A DNA stretch of 61,555 nt, taken from contig NZ_JACAFP010000015.1 of assembly GCF_015354505.1 (NCBI RefSeq), positions 1 through 61,555 on the forward strand, read 5' to 3'. Positions 41,869 through 52,100 of this stretch are shown here, piece by piece. This DNA comes from Microbacterium sp. UFMG61 (lineage in GTDB: Bacteria; Actinomycetota; Actinomycetes; Actinomycetales; Microbacteriaceae). Both the position numbers and the translations under genes were made by a program. The first letter of the stretch is position 1. Every line of letters begins with the position of its first letter. A model generated the notes under the pieces. The model saw only the letters and a list, made by a program, of their open reading frames with translations, was not told where the DNA came from and did no database searches.

Positions 41869-42687
41869 ATGAGCACGATGACCGAGGCGTCACCGGACGC
41901 ACAGGACGAGAATCCCCCCGCGGCAGCCCCACCGCGGACCCGCCCCACGTGGTGGGTCAAGCTCATCGCCTTCGCGGCCTGTCTGCTGACGCTGTGGCAC
42001 ATCGGGGCCTCCTTCCTGTGGATCGCACCGTACTCCGCGCTGCGCGAGATCCCCACGCAGCAGGTGCTCGCCGGCTACATGCTGCCGATGTTCGGTCAGT
42101 CGTGGAGCGTGTTCGCGCCTGAGCCCATCAACGGCGACTACCACTTCAACGTCCGCGCGGTGATCGAGAAGGACGGCGAGGAGGTCGAGACCGGATGGGT
42201 CAGCGCGACCGACGTCGAGCTCTCGATGATCCGCTACAACCTCTTCCCGCCGCGCGCCGGCATCCAGTCGAGCGAGGTCGCGAGCGGACAGATGGGTGCC
42301 TTCAACAAGCTGAACGACCAGCAGCAGGCGGTCGCCGCGCTCGACTTCACCGAGGACGGGTGGGAGGACTGGATGGTCCGCTCCTTCGATGAGCTCGAGG
42401 GCGAGAACCCGTCGACCGAGGCGTACATGGCCGAGGAGCACCTCTCCACCGCGTATGCGACGCAGGTCGCCTACGCGATCTGGGGATCGGATGCCGTGAT
42501 CAAGGTGCAGTACCGCGTCAGCCGGCAGAACGTGGTGCCCTACGCGGAACGGAACGACCCCGGTGCGCAGCGCCCGGATCCGACCTTCTCGACCACGGGA
42601 TGGCGTTCGCCTATAGAAGAGGAAGGGCAGAGTCGCGAGAACTTCGCGAACACCTTCCGGAGTCAGTTCGAGAGGATCCAGCCGTGA
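41869..42687 (+). CDS. DUF5819 family protein (SdpA-like topology)
   Basis: This encodes 272 residues. One membrane helix (about residues 28-50, KLIAFAACLLTLWHIGASFL) is followed by an extracytoplasmic domain opening with MFGQSWSVFAPEP. The N-in, C-out layout with a W-x-x-FAP-x-P segment resembles SdpA of the B. subtilis sporulation-delaying-protein system; that link is inference. It overlaps the HTTM gene by 4 nt (GTGA), so the two act together. I chose ATG 41869, with GAGAAGG 7 nt upstream; ATG 41863 is too near that site. The substrate is unknown, but the giant surface protein directly upstream is one possibility. Confidence 0.72.
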   Translation: MSTMTEASPDAQDENPPAAAPPRTRPTWWVKLIAFAACLLTLWHIGASFLWIAPYSALREIPTQQVLAGYMLPMFGQSWSVFAPEPINGDYHFNVRAVIEKDGEEVETGWVSATDVELSMIRYNLFPPRAGIQSSEVASGQMGAFNKLNDQQQAVAALDFTEDGWEDWMVRSFDELEGENPSTEAYMAEEHLSTAYATQVAYAIWGSDAVIKVQYRVSRQNVVPYAERNDPGAQRPDPTFSTTGWRSPIEEEGQSRENFANTFRSQFERIQP

Positions 42688-43862
42688 GCGCGCCGGTGAA
42701 GACCGCGGCGAAGAGCGCGCCGAAGAGCGCGGCGAAGACCACGGCACCGGACGAGACCACGGCTCCGACGTCGCAGCCCGCCCCGTCGACACCGCCCGCA
42801 TCGCTGCCCGCTCGCGTCCTCACGTTCGTGTCGTCGATGATCGGCGGACTCTGGGCCATGGTGATCTCCGCGATCGACAGGATCTCGGCGTTCATCGGCG
42901 ACTGGCTCTTCAACGGCAAGAAAGCCCTGTATGGCCTCGCCGTCACCCGCATCCTGTTCGGACTCACCGCGATCGGACTGCTGGCATCGAACTTCGCCAC
43001 TCGTCTGTACACGTTCGGTTCCGGCTCGGCGTGGAACGGCGAGATGGCCGAGCCCGTCAGCGACTTCCCGAAGATCTGGCTCTTCAGCGCCTTCCATGCG
43101 GCGATGGGCAACGACGTCCTCTACACCGCCCTCTATCTGCTGCTGGGCGTGCTCGCGGTGCTGTTCGTGCTCGGCTGGCGGTTCCGCATCGTGCTTCCGG
43201 TCTTCTTCTGCCTGTGGGTCGGCTTCATCGAGGCCAACGACATGGTCGGCGACCAGGGCGACAACATGTTCCGCATCGCTCTGCTGCTGCTCCTCTTCGC
43301 CGACCCCGCGGCGCGGTGGTCGCTCGATGCGAAGCGGCGGGCCAAGAGCGGCGAGTGGTTCCCGCCGACGAGCCAGCCGGCGCTGCTGGGCACCATGTTC
43401 CACAACCTCGCCCTCGTCGCCCTCACTGCGCAGGTGTGCTTTGTGTATGCCTCGGGTGCCCTGTACAAGGCCGGTGGTGAACCCTGGAAAGAGGGATACG
43501 CCGTCTACAACCCGCTGCAGACGGCTCGCTTCGGTACCTGGCCGGTGCTGAGCGATCTGGTCACCGCGTGGGGGCCGATGGTCGTGGCGGCGAGCTGGGG
43601 GTCGATCATCCTCCAGGTCGCGTTCCCGCTCATGCTGCTGACGCGGCCCACTCGGCTGCTCGGTCTGCTCGGCATCCTGTCGTTCCACATCGGCATCGCC
43701 GTGCTGATGGGCCTGCCCTGGTTCTCGCTCACCATGATCGCGATCGACTCGATCTTCATCCGCGATCGCACGTGGTCGCGGCTGAGCGCGGGCACGGTGC
43801 GGCGATGGAATGCCGCGAAGAATCCGACGGCGGGCGGCGCACCGCCGGGGACTGTGGCCTGA
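42684..43862 (+). CDS. HTTM domain membrane protein (SdpB/gamma-carboxylase-like)
   Basis: This encodes 392 residues. A ~60-residue Ala/Pro/Lys tail precedes a multi-helix membrane domain with ALYGLAVTRILFGLTAIGLL, WVGFIEANDMVGDQGDNMFR and ASGALYKAGGEPWKEGYAVY. These match the HTTM family, which includes vitamin K-dependent gamma-carboxylase and SdpB. In the sdp system SdpB works with SdpA to activate a secreted peptide. The GTG start at 42684 overlaps the DUF5819 stop. Its target could be a secreted protein or peptide; the neighbouring surface protein is the only secreted candidate close by. Confidence 0.8.
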   Translation: MSAPVKTAAKSAPKSAAKTTAPDETTAPTSQPAPSTPPASLPARVLTFVSSMIGGLWAMVISAIDRISAFIGDWLFNGKKALYGLAVTRILFGLTAIGLLASNFATRLYTFGSGSAWNGEMAEPVSDFPKIWLFSAFHAAMGNDVLYTALYLLLGVLAVLFVLGWRFRIVLPVFFCLWVGFIEANDMVGDQGDNMFRIALLLLLFADPAARWSLDAKRRAKSGEWFPPTSQPALLGTMFHNLALVALTAQVCFVYASGALYKAGGEPWKEGYAVYNPLQTARFGTWPVLSDLVTAWGPMVVAASWGSIILQVAFPLMLLTRPTRLLGLLGILSFHIGIAVLMGLPWFSLTMIAIDSIFIRDRTWSRLSAGTVRRWNAAKNPTAGGAPPGTVA

Positions 43863-43982
43863 CGACAATCGGGTGCGGCGACGCCGCCGGAAGCGGTTGG
43901 AGGATGCCCACAGGCGAGTTCCTTCTCGATTGTCGCAGATCTACCATGACAGCATCCCTACTTCTCCTCGAGAGGAATGCAC

Positions 43983-46055
43983 ATGGTCGACGCCGCCGTC
44001 CGTCCGAAGTCGAGTCCCGCTCTCGGTTCTCCTCACGCCACCGATGCCGCACTGCAGGTCGATGTCGCTCGGATCACCGATCTGCTGCTGGGCACCTGGG
44101 CCGACACCCGTCGTGACGCACGCGAGCTCATCAAGGACTCCGCGTTCTGGCGAGACGATGCGCTCGGCAAAGACGAGCATCGCGAGCGGGTGCTGAGCCA
44201 GCTGCACCTGCTCGTCGAGAACAAGGCCGTGCATCGCGCGTTCCCGAAGTCGCTCGGCGGCGAGGAGAACAACGGCGCGAACATCGCGGGGTTCGAGGAG
44301 CTCGTCGTCGCCGACCCCAGCCTCCAGATCAAGTCGGGCGTGCAGTGGGGGCTCTTCGGCTCGGCGATCCTGCAGCTGGGCACGGCCGAGCACCACGAGA
44401 AGTGGCTGCCCGGCGTCATGGACCTCTCGATCCCCGGCGCCTTCGCGATGACCGAGATCGGGCACGGATCCGACGTCGCGGCTGTGGGGACCACGGCGAC
44501 CTACGATCCCGAGACCGAGGAGTTCGTGGTCAACACGCCGTTCCGGGGAGCGACCAAGGAGTACCTCGGCAACGCGGCGCTGCACGGTGTCGCGGCGACG
44601 GTGTTCGCCCAGCTGATCACGAACGGCGTCAACCACGGCGTTCACTGCTTCTACGTGCCGCTGCGCGGCGACGACGGCATCGATCTTCCCGGCATCGGCC
44701 GCGAGGACGACGGCCTGAAGGGTGGGCTCAACGGCATCGACAACGGCCGGCTGTCGTTCGACCACGTGCGCATCCCGCGCACCAACCTGCTGAACCGCTA
44801 CGGCGACGTCGCCGCCGACGGCTCGTACTCGAGCGCGATCGACAGCCCCGGTCGTCGATTCTTCACGATGCTCGGCACCCTGGTGCAGGGTCGCGTCTCG
44901 CTCGACGGAGCCGCCTCGTGGGCATCCGCCCTCGGCTTGAAGATCGCGATCACCTACGCGACGCAGCGCAGGCAGTTCGACGGTGCCGACGGGCAGGAGG
45001 TCGTGCTCATGGACTACGGCAAGCACCAGCGCCGCCTGTTCCCGCGTCTCGCGACGACCTATGCGCAGATCTTCGCGCACGACGAGTTCCTGCAGAAGTT
45101 CGACGGCGTGTTCTCCGGTCGCATCGACACGCCTGCCGACCGCGAGGATCTCGAGACCCTGGCCGCGGCGCTCAAGCCGCTGTCGACCTGGCACGCCCTC
45201 GACACTCTGCAGGAGGCGCGCGAGGCCTGCGGCGGGGCCGGCTTCATGTTCGAGAACCGCCTGGTCGGACTGCGCGCCGACCTCGACATCTACGTGACCT
45301 TCGAGGGCGACAACAACGTGCTGCTGCAGCTCGTCGGCAAGCGACTGCTCACCGACTACGCGAAGCAGTTCACCGGCAAGGATGCCGCGGCCCTGGCGAA
45401 GTTCGCGGTGGGGATGACCGCCGGCAAGGTGTTCCACGGCGCGGGGCTGCGTCAATTCGGGCAGTCCGTCGTCGATCTCGGCCAGGTCTCGCGATCGGTC
45501 GAGAACGGCCTGCGCGAGGAGCAGCAGCACCAGCTGCTCGCCGAGCGTGTGCAGCAGATGGTGGCCGATGTCGCCGGTCGGCTGCGGCCCGCGGGCAAGG
45601 ACAAGGTGCTCGGCGCACGGCTCTTCAACGAGAACCAGGCCGAGCTGATCGAGGCGGCGCGGGCGCACGGCGAGCTGCTGCAGTGGGAGGCGTTCACGGA
45701 TGCCGTTCGCCGCGTCGACGACGCCGACACCAAGAAGGTGCTCACGTGGCTGCGTGACCTCTTCGGTCTGCAGCTCATCGAGAAGCATCTGGCCTGGCAC
45801 CTCATCAACGGGCGTCTCTCGACGCAGCGGGCGGCCGCGGTCTCGAGCTACATCGATCGTCTGTGCGCGCGCCTGCGGCCCTACGCCCTCGACCTCGTCG
45901 ACGCATTCGGCTACGAGCCCGAGCACGTGCGAGCGCCCATCGCATCGGGTGCCGAGAAGCAGCGCCAGGACGAGGCCCGTGCGTACTACGCGGACCTCGC
46001 GGCATCCGGAGAGGCACCGGTGCAGGAGAAGACGCTGAAGAAGTCGAAGCGCTGA
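43983..46055 (+). CDS. acyl-CoA oxidase/dehydrogenase family protein
   Basis: This encodes 690 residues, the size of acyl-CoA oxidases rather than of 390-residue dehydrogenases. [20 protein letters not shown] is the family's flavin/substrate segment; [20 protein letters not shown] and [18 protein letters not shown] match the ACOX C-terminal half. It probably takes electrons from acyl-CoA, with oxygen or ETF as acceptor. The ATG at 43983 has AGAGG at 43971-43975 with 7-nt spacing; the ATG at 43977 is closer but less well spaced. The 120 bp upstream show no clear regulatory site. Confidence 0.85.
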   Translation: MVDAAVRPKSSPALGSPHATDAALQVDVARITDLLLGTWADTRRDARELIKDSAFWRDDALGKDEHRERVLSQLHLLVENKAVHRAFPKSLGGEENNGANIAGFEELVVADPSLQIKSGVQWGLFGSAILQLGTAEHHEKWLPGVMDLSIPGAFAMTEIGHGSDVAAVGTTATYDPETEEFVVNTPFRGATKEYLGNAALHGVAATVFAQLITNGVNHGVHCFYVPLRGDDGIDLPGIGREDDGLKGGLNGIDNGRLSFDHVRIPRTNLLNRYGDVAADGSYSSAIDSPGRRFFTMLGTLVQGRVSLDGAASWASALGLKIAITYATQRRQFDGADGQEVVLMDYGKHQRRLFPRLATTYAQIFAHDEFLQKFDGVFSGRIDTPADREDLETLAAALKPLSTWHALDTLQEAREACGGAGFMFENRLVGLRADLDIYVTFEGDNNVLLQLVGKRLLTDYAKQFTGKDAAALAKFAVGMTAGKVFHGAGLRQFGQSVVDLGQVSRSVENGLREEQQHQLLAERVQQMVADVAGRLRPAGKDKVLGARLFNENQAELIEAARAHGELLQWEAFTDAVRRVDDADTKKVLTWLRDLFGLQLIEKHLAWHLINGRLSTQRAAAVSSYIDRLCARLRPYALDLVDAFGYEPEHVRAPIASGAEKQRQDEARAYYADLAASGEAPVQEKTLKKSKR

Positions 46056-46076
46056 CGCCGCATCCGCAGCATCGGC

Positions 46077-46112
46077 GAGACGGGCCGGGATCGTGCGATC
46101 CCGGCCCGTCTC
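46077..46112 (+). terminator. hairpin terminator after the acyl-CoA oxidase gene
   Basis: A perfect 16-bp stem (46077-46092 with 46097-46112) closes on a GTGC loop 21 nt after the stop codon. Confidence 0.85.
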
Positions 46113-46189
46113 GTGTGCGGTCAGGTGTCGCAGAGCCAGGCGCGAGTAGTGTCGACCTGGCCCACCCGAACCGACCCGAGGAGTCTTCG

Positions 46190-47236
46190 ATGACCCGTGT
46201 CCACGCCTATGCCGCACCCAGCGAAGCCGCTCCGCTCGAGAAGACCGTCATCGAGCGTCGAGAGCTCGGCCCGAACGACATCCTGATCGACATCGCGTTC
46301 GCCGGCATCTGCCACTCCGACATCCACACCGTGCGCGGTGACTGGGGTCCGCAGCAGTACCCGCTCGCCCCGGGGCACGAGATCGCCGGAACCGTCGCCG
46401 CCGTCGGCGCCGACGTCACGAAGCACTCCGTCGGAGACCGCGTCGGTGTCGGATGCCTCGTCAACTCGTGCGGCGAGTGCCGCAGCTGCCTGCAGGGCGA
46501 CGAGCAGTTCTGCGCGAACGGTGCGATCTTCACGTACGGCAGCACCGACCGCGACGGCACGGTCACGCAGGGCGGCTACTCGGAGCAGGTCGTCGTGACC
46601 GAGTCGTTCGCCGTCCGCATCCCCGACGCCCTCGCACTCGACGTGGCTGCGCCGCTGCTGTGCGCGGGCATCACCACCTACTCGCCCCTGCGGCACTGGA
46701 ACGTGGGTCCGGGCTCGCGCGTCGCGGTCGTCGGTCTCGGCGGTCTCGGACACATGGGTGTGCAGATCGCACATGCGCTCGGCGCCGAGGTGACCGTGCT
46801 GTCGCAGACGCTGAACAAGAAGGACGACGGGCTGCGGCTCGGAGCGGACCACTACTACGCGACGGGCGATGCCGACACGTTCCGTTCGCTGCGCAACTCC
46901 TTCGACGTCATCCTCAACACGGTCAGCGCTCCTGTCGACCTGCGCGCCTACCTGGGACTGCTCGACGTGGGCGGATCGATGGTGTGCGTCGGCGCTCCGG
47001 CCGAGCCGCTCGCGGTGAACGTCTCGTCGCTGATCGGAGGCCGCCGCTCGCTGGCAGGGTCCAACATCGGCGGCATCGCTGAGACCCAGGAGATGCTCGA
47101 CTTCTGCGCCGAGCACGGCATCGCCGCGCAGATCGAGGTCATCTCGGCCGCGCAGATCAACGAAGCGTACGAGCGCGTGCTGGCGTCGGACGTGCGGTAC
47201 CGCTTCGTGATCGACGGGTCGACCTTCGCGGACTGA
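46190..47236 (+). CDS. zinc-dependent alcohol dehydrogenase (CAD type)
   Basis: This encodes 348 residues of the medium-chain dehydrogenase family. Catalytic zinc ligands lie in GICHSDIHT (Cys) and APGHEIAG (His-Glu), the structural zinc site is [15 protein letters not shown] (four Cys), and the Rossmann motif is [11 protein letters not shown]. The CAD-like group usually reduces aldehydes with NADPH. GAGGAG precedes the ATG at 46190. It is a single gene between two hairpins. Confidence 0.88.
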   Translation: MTRVHAYAAPSEAAPLEKTVIERRELGPNDILIDIAFAGICHSDIHTVRGDWGPQQYPLAPGHEIAGTVAAVGADVTKHSVGDRVGVGCLVNSCGECRSCLQGDEQFCANGAIFTYGSTDRDGTVTQGGYSEQVVVTESFAVRIPDALALDVAAPLLCAGITTYSPLRHWNVGPGSRVAVVGLGGLGHMGVQIAHALGAEVTVLSQTLNKKDDGLRLGADHYYATGDADTFRSLRNSFDVILNTVSAPVDLRAYLGLLDVGGSMVCVGAPAEPLAVNVSSLIGGRRSLAGSNIGGIAETQEMLDFCAEHGIAAQIEVISAAQINEAYERVLASDVRYRFVIDGSTFAD

Positions 47237-47281
47237 GCCGCCTGCCTGCGTGATCCCTGACGCAGGCGAGCAGCGCGCGAT

Positions 47282-47313
47282 CCGCGGATGGGGGCTTCGG
47301 CTCCCGTCCGCGG
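47282..47313 (+). terminator. TTCG-loop hairpin terminator after the alcohol dehydrogenase gene
   Basis: A 14-bp stem (47282-47295 with 47300-47313), including two G-U pairs, carries a very stable C(TTCG)G loop and is followed by TTCTGTGTTCT. Confidence 0.75.
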
Positions 47314-47349
47314 TTCTGTGTTCTCCGGACCGATGTCGGCGCTCGTCGC

Positions 47350-47361
47350 TAACGTGGTCGC
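47350..47361 (+). promoter_or_regulatory. leaderless-type -10 box of tag
   Basis: TAACGT (47350-47355) is followed by GGTCGC and the ATG at 47362. No SD sequence is present. Confidence 0.45.
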
Positions 47362-47928
47362 ATGACCTCCCTTGCCATCGGCCCCGATGAACGCGCCCGC
47401 TGCGCCTGGGTGGGTGACGACGCCGAATATCGTCGCTACCACGACGAAGAATGGGGCACGGCTCTGCACGGAGATCGGGCCCTGTTCGAGAAGATGGCGC
47501 TCGAGGGGTTCCAGGCCGGGCTCTCGTGGATCACGATCCTGCGCAAGCGGCCGCGCTTCCGCGAGGTGTTCGCCGGGTTCGACGTCGCCGCCGTCGCAGA
47601 GTTCGACGAGAGCGACGTCGAGCGGCTCATGACCGATGCCGGCATCATCCGCAACCGCGCGAAGATCGAGGCGACGATCGACAATGCGCGCATCGTCCGC
47701 ACGATGGCCGACGGCGAGCTCGACGAGCTGATGTGGTCCTTCGCGCCCGTGCCCGGCGCGCGGCCCGCGACGCTGTCCGACGTCCCGCCCGTCACGCCCG
47801 AGTCGACGGCCATGAGCACAGAACTGCGACGACGAGGGTTCCGCTTCGTGGGGCCGACGACCATGTACGCGCTCATGCAGTCGACCGGAATGGTCGACGA
47901 CCACGTCATCGGATGCTGGCGGGGCTGA
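47362..47928 (+). CDS. tag: DNA-3-methyladenine glycosylase I
   Basis: This encodes 188 residues, the usual Tag length. The zinc snap is complete: Cys14 (RCAWVG), His27 (YRRYHDEEWG), and His181 and Cys185 in DDHVIGCW. LEGFQAGLSWITILRKRP holds the conserved catalytic-region Glu and aromatic pocket, and GFRFVGPTTMYALMQSTG the C-terminal part. It removes 3-methyladenine from alkylated DNA. It is a lone gene with a leaderless-type start. Confidence 0.93.
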   Translation: MTSLAIGPDERARCAWVGDDAEYRRYHDEEWGTALHGDRALFEKMALEGFQAGLSWITILRKRPRFREVFAGFDVAAVAEFDESDVERLMTDAGIIRNRAKIEATIDNARIVRTMADGELDELMWSFAPVPGARPATLSDVPPVTPESTAMSTELRRRGFRFVGPTTMYALMQSTGMVDDHVIGCWRG

Positions 47929-47942
47929 GCGGACTCCCCGGA

Positions 47943-47948
47943 TATACT
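47943..47948 (+). promoter_or_regulatory. -10 box of the kinase gene cluster
   Basis: TATACT lies 83 nt upstream of the kinase GTG and is flanked by CCCCGG and CCGGGG arms (47937-47942, 47955-47960). No convincing -35 box is seen. Confidence 0.45.
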
Positions 47949-48030
47949 CGGTGACCGGGGGGAACGCCTTGCGCGTGGCGTCAGGCTCAGGCACGGCGCG
48001 GTCTCCCTGCACCGACCGTGAGGAGCATGA

Positions 48031-49164
48031 GTGGCCACGCGCATGGCATCGACCCCGCCGACGTTGGCGGGCTACAGCTACGTGCGCCCCCTCGGCTCCG
48101 GCGGGTTCGCCGACGTCTTCCTCTATGAGCAGGACATGCCTCGCCGTGTCGCCGCCGTCAAGGTGCTGCTGGCCGACGCCGTGAACCCCGAGGTGCTGCG
48201 CACCTTCAACGTCGAGGCCGACATCTCCGCCCGCCTCAGCGCGCACCCGTCGATCGTCACGATCTATCAGGCCTCGATCTCTGCCGACGGGCGCCCGTAC
48301 TTCGCCATGGAGTACTGCCCCGACACCATGAGCGCGCGCTACAAGAAGGCCCCGCTTCCGCTCGCCGACGTGCTCGACACCGGCGTGCGCATCGCCGGTG
48401 CGCTCGAGACGGTGCACCGCGCCGGGCTGCTGCATCGAGACATCAAGCCCTCGAACGTGCTGATCAACTCGCTCGGCGCGCCCGTGCTCGCCGACTTCGG
48501 CATCGCCGCCGCCGTCATCGACGAGGGCGACGGCGAGACGATCGCCATGTCCGTACCGTGGAGCTCGCCGGAGGTGCTGCAGGAACGGGTCACCGGATCC
48601 GTCCCCAGCGAGATCTGGAGTCTCGGTGCCACGCTCTACACGCTTCTCGCGGGCCGGAGCCCGTTCGAACGCGCAGACCGCGGCTCCAACTCGCGTGATC
48701 AGCTGACCGACCGCATCGTCAAGGCGCGGTACACGGCGGTGCCCGTGCCGGGCATCCCACCGATCATCGACGACATCTTCGCGACCGCGATGCAGCGCGA
48801 TCCCGCCAAGCGCTTCACGAGCATGGCCGAGTTCGCCGAGCGCCTGCGCTGGGCGCAGTACGAACTCGGCATCCACCCGACCGCCTTCGAAGCCGCCTCC
48901 GCCGAATGGGCCGCGGCCGCGCCGGTCAGCTTCTCCGACTCGGCGCCCCGTGGTCCCGTCATCACGACGGTCGCGCCGGACTCGCGCCGCGCCGCACGAG
49001 CAGCACGCCCCCAGGCCGCACCCCGCGACCGCGACGACCTTCCGTCCACACCGCGGTCGAAGACCCGCTCACCACTCGTCGCGGGCGTGATCGGCGCCGT
49101 CATCGGGGCCGCCGTCCTCGCCGGCGTCGGTATCGCCGCGCTGTTCCTGACGGGGGTCCTGTGA
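48031..49164 (+). CDS. membrane-anchored serine/threonine protein kinase
   Basis: This encodes 377 residues. The kinase domain (about 14-275) has the P-loop LGSGGFADV, Lys44 in AAVKVLL, HRDIKPSN (Asp136 catalytic) and DFG (Asp154). A ~70-residue Ala/Arg/Pro linker leads to one C-terminal helix (AGVIGAVIGAAVLAGVGIAA) that ends the protein, so there is no outside sensor domain. It should phosphorylate cytoplasmic or inner-face targets; FHA-type partners are often encoded in such clusters. The GTG start has AGGAG 6 nt upstream. Its TGA overlaps the next gene's ATG by 1 nt, so the giant Ig-like protein is cotranslated. Confidence 0.88.
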   Translation: MATRMASTPPTLAGYSYVRPLGSGGFADVFLYEQDMPRRVAAVKVLLADAVNPEVLRTFNVEADISARLSAHPSIVTIYQASISADGRPYFAMEYCPDTMSARYKKAPLPLADVLDTGVRIAGALETVHRAGLLHRDIKPSNVLINSLGAPVLADFGIAAAVIDEGDGETIAMSVPWSSPEVLQERVTGSVPSEIWSLGATLYTLLAGRSPFERADRGSNSRDQLTDRIVKARYTAVPVPGIPPIIDDIFATAMQRDPAKRFTSMAEFAERLRWAQYELGIHPTAFEAASAEWAAAAPVSFSDSAPRGPVITTVAPDSRRAARAARPQAAPRDRDDLPSTPRSKTRSPLVAGVIGAVIGAAVLAGVGIAALFLTGVL

Positions 49165-52100
49165 TGGCGATCGGCGACCGCACGAGGAATGACGCGAACC
49201 CGCGCCCGCGTCGCCGACTCATCGCCGCGATCTCGGGCATCGCCGCCCTCGCCGTCGTCGTGACCCTCGCGATCACCGCGCAGGGCTACGAGTCGCAGGA
49301 GGTCCCGCGACTCGAGTCCGCCGTCTGGGTGATGCGCGACAGCGGACAGTACGCCCGCGTCAACACCGAGCTCGCCGAGATCGACACCGTCCGCACCGTC
49401 GACGATCCCGAGGCGGTCTGGCAGAGCGGCTCTGCTGCGGTGCTCTACGCGCAGGGCAACCGGCAGCGCTGGGACGTCGATCCGGCCAGCCCCACCGACC
49501 TCCTCTCCGATCCGGCGGCAGAGGGCGCCCCGATCGCCTCGGAGCCGACGCCGGCGGGCACACGCGAGATCATCTCGGCCGGCGCCTACGTCGCGTACCG
49601 CACCGACACCGGCCAGGTCTCGGTGTCGACGCTCGAGTCCGGGGCCGCGACCGCTCTCGTCGACCCGTTCGCCGAGGTCGAGGTCGACGAGGGCGAGGAC
49701 CCGCCCACGTACACCGCGGATGCCGTCGGTCTGTCGCCCGACGGCCTGCTCGTGCTCTACTCGGCGGAGGAGGGCGCGGTCCGACGGTTCGACGTCGACG
49801 AGTACCGCTTCCTCGATGACGGCACCGCGCTCACCGGCGCCCCCGACGCCGGCGACGACCTCGCGCTCACCGTCATCGGCGACCGGTGGGCGATGCTGCA
49901 GGCGAGCACGGGCGACCTCTGGCTCTCGGGTCGCGACGAGCCCACGACACTCGACGTCGCCGAAGACGCCGCGCTTCAGGCCGGCGCCGCCAGCGGCGAC
50001 GAGCTCGTCATCGCGGACTCCGACGGACTCATGACCGTCGATCTCTCCTCCGGCGAAGCCGACCGCACCGTCGACGCGTCCGGCGTGCCGGCGACTCCGG
50101 TCGTGGTCGGCGACCGAACGTTCGCCGCATGGCTGGACACGGCATCCGGCACTCTGTGGACCGGCGACGAGACCGTGCCCCTGATCGTGCCCGACGAGGC
50201 ACTGGACTCTGCGACCATCGAACCCGTCTTCCAGCAGAACGGCGATCGCGCGGTGCTGAGCGAGCTCGGCACCGGGCTCATCTGGACGGCACCCGACGGA
50301 GTCCTGATCCCTCTCGAGCAGTGGGCGATCGAAGACGAGACGGAGCAGGAGGAGGGCACCGTCATCGTCGAGGACGTCGCCGAGCAGATGCCTCCGGTGG
50401 CCGTGAACGACGCCTTCGGTGTGCGCTCCGGTCAGCAGGTGATCCTGCCGGTGCTCTTCAACGACCACGACCCGAACAAGAAGGACGTCCTGTCGATCGA
50501 GCCCGGGTCGATCTCCGGACTCGCCGACGCCGAGTTCGGAGACCTGTCGCTCGTCGCGAACGGCCAGTCGCTCGTCGTGAGCGTGCGCGCGGGGTCGGGA
50601 CAGACAAGCTTCACGTATGCCGTGACCGACGGCGCCGCGACCTCGGCGCCCGCGACGGTCACTCTCACCGTCGTCGACGACGCGTCGAACTCCGCGCCCG
50701 TGTGGTGCGGCGTCGACGCCTGTCAGCAGGAGTGGCCGACCCCGCAGCTGCTCCCCGGCGGCAGCACGATCGTGTCCGCCCTGTCGGGATGGGTCGACCC
50801 CGAGGGCGACCCCTTCGTCCTGAGCGACGCCTACGAGACCGATCCGTCGTCGCCGGTCATGGTCGTCCCGATGGCCGACGGACGGGTCGCGATCCGTCAC
50901 ACGGATCCCAACGCGGCGGATGCCGTGATCCCCGTCACGGTCGTGGTCGAAGATGTGCACGGAGCGACGGCGGAGAAGACGCTCGAGGTGCAGGTCACCG
51001 GCAGCCCGGCGCTGATCGCGGCACCGGTCGCCGTGACCGCAAGGGTGGGGGAGCGGCAGTCGATCCGGGTCTCCGACCATCTCTCCGGCGGCTCCGGCTC
51101 GTACCGGCTGGTGGATGCCGTGCAGACCGCGGCGACGGCGCAAGGTCTCGAGGTCACCCCCAACACGGCCGCCGGCACGGTCGAGCTGACGGTCGCCGAA
51201 CCCGGCCAGTACGTCGTCACCTACACCGCGCAGGACACGTCGACCCAGGCCGAGCAGTCGGCGGTCATCCGCGTCACCGCGGTCGACGGATCGGCGGCGC
51301 TCGCGATGGCGCCCTTGACCGCCTTCGTGCGCGAGGGCGAGGACACGACGGTCGACGTGCTCGACTCCGTGGCCAACACCAGCGGTCGGGTGCTGATGCT
51401 CTCGGATGCCGTGAGCTCCACCCCGCAGCTCAACGTGCGCGTGGTCGGCAACGAGAGCATCCGCGTGAACGGCACGACCGAGAGCGGAGACCCCGGCGTG
51501 ATCGGCACGGCGACCGTGACGGTCGCCGACGGGGCGGGCGCCGCTGTGCAGGGCACCGTCACCGTCTTCCTCGCACCGCCATCCACGGTCACCCGCCCGA
51601 TCGTCTTCCCGGATGCGATCACGGTGCGCGCCGGTTCGCTCACACGCATCAGCGTCGCGGCGAACGACGTCGCCCCCCGCGGTGAGCCCCTCGTGGTGCT
51701 CCCCGAGGTCACGGGCTCCGGAGAGGCGGGGGAGCTGGTCTTCGCCGACGGCAACGCGCTGCGCTACCTCGCGCCGACGACGCCCGGGACGTATCGCCTC
51801 ACCTACTCGGTCTCTCTCGAGCGCAACCCCTCGCTCTACGACAACGGCGCGGTCACAGTGACGGTGCTGCCTGCCGGCACGAACCGGGCGCCGACGCCCA
51901 CCACCCTCACCGGTCGGGTGCTGAGCGGCCAGACGGTATCGATGCCGGTGCCCACGACGGGCATGGACAGCGACGGCGACCGGGTCGTGCTCGCAGGGGT
52001 CGATCAGCCCGAACGCGGAACGGGAACGGCGACCATCTCTGCGAGCGGAGACGCGATCGTCTATCGAGCACCCGCCGGCGGCGTGCCCGGTGGGCAGGCG

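Noticed and set aside
36773..41932. 1719-codon open frame on the minus strand opposite the giant surface protein
   Set aside because: Its Arg/Gly/Ala-only composition and match to the repeat boundaries show it is an antisense shadow of the repeats and GC-rich codon usage.
48699..51143. 814-codon minus-strand frame over the kinase and Ig-like genes
   Set aside because: It crosses the border of two well-supported plus-strand genes and has shadow composition.
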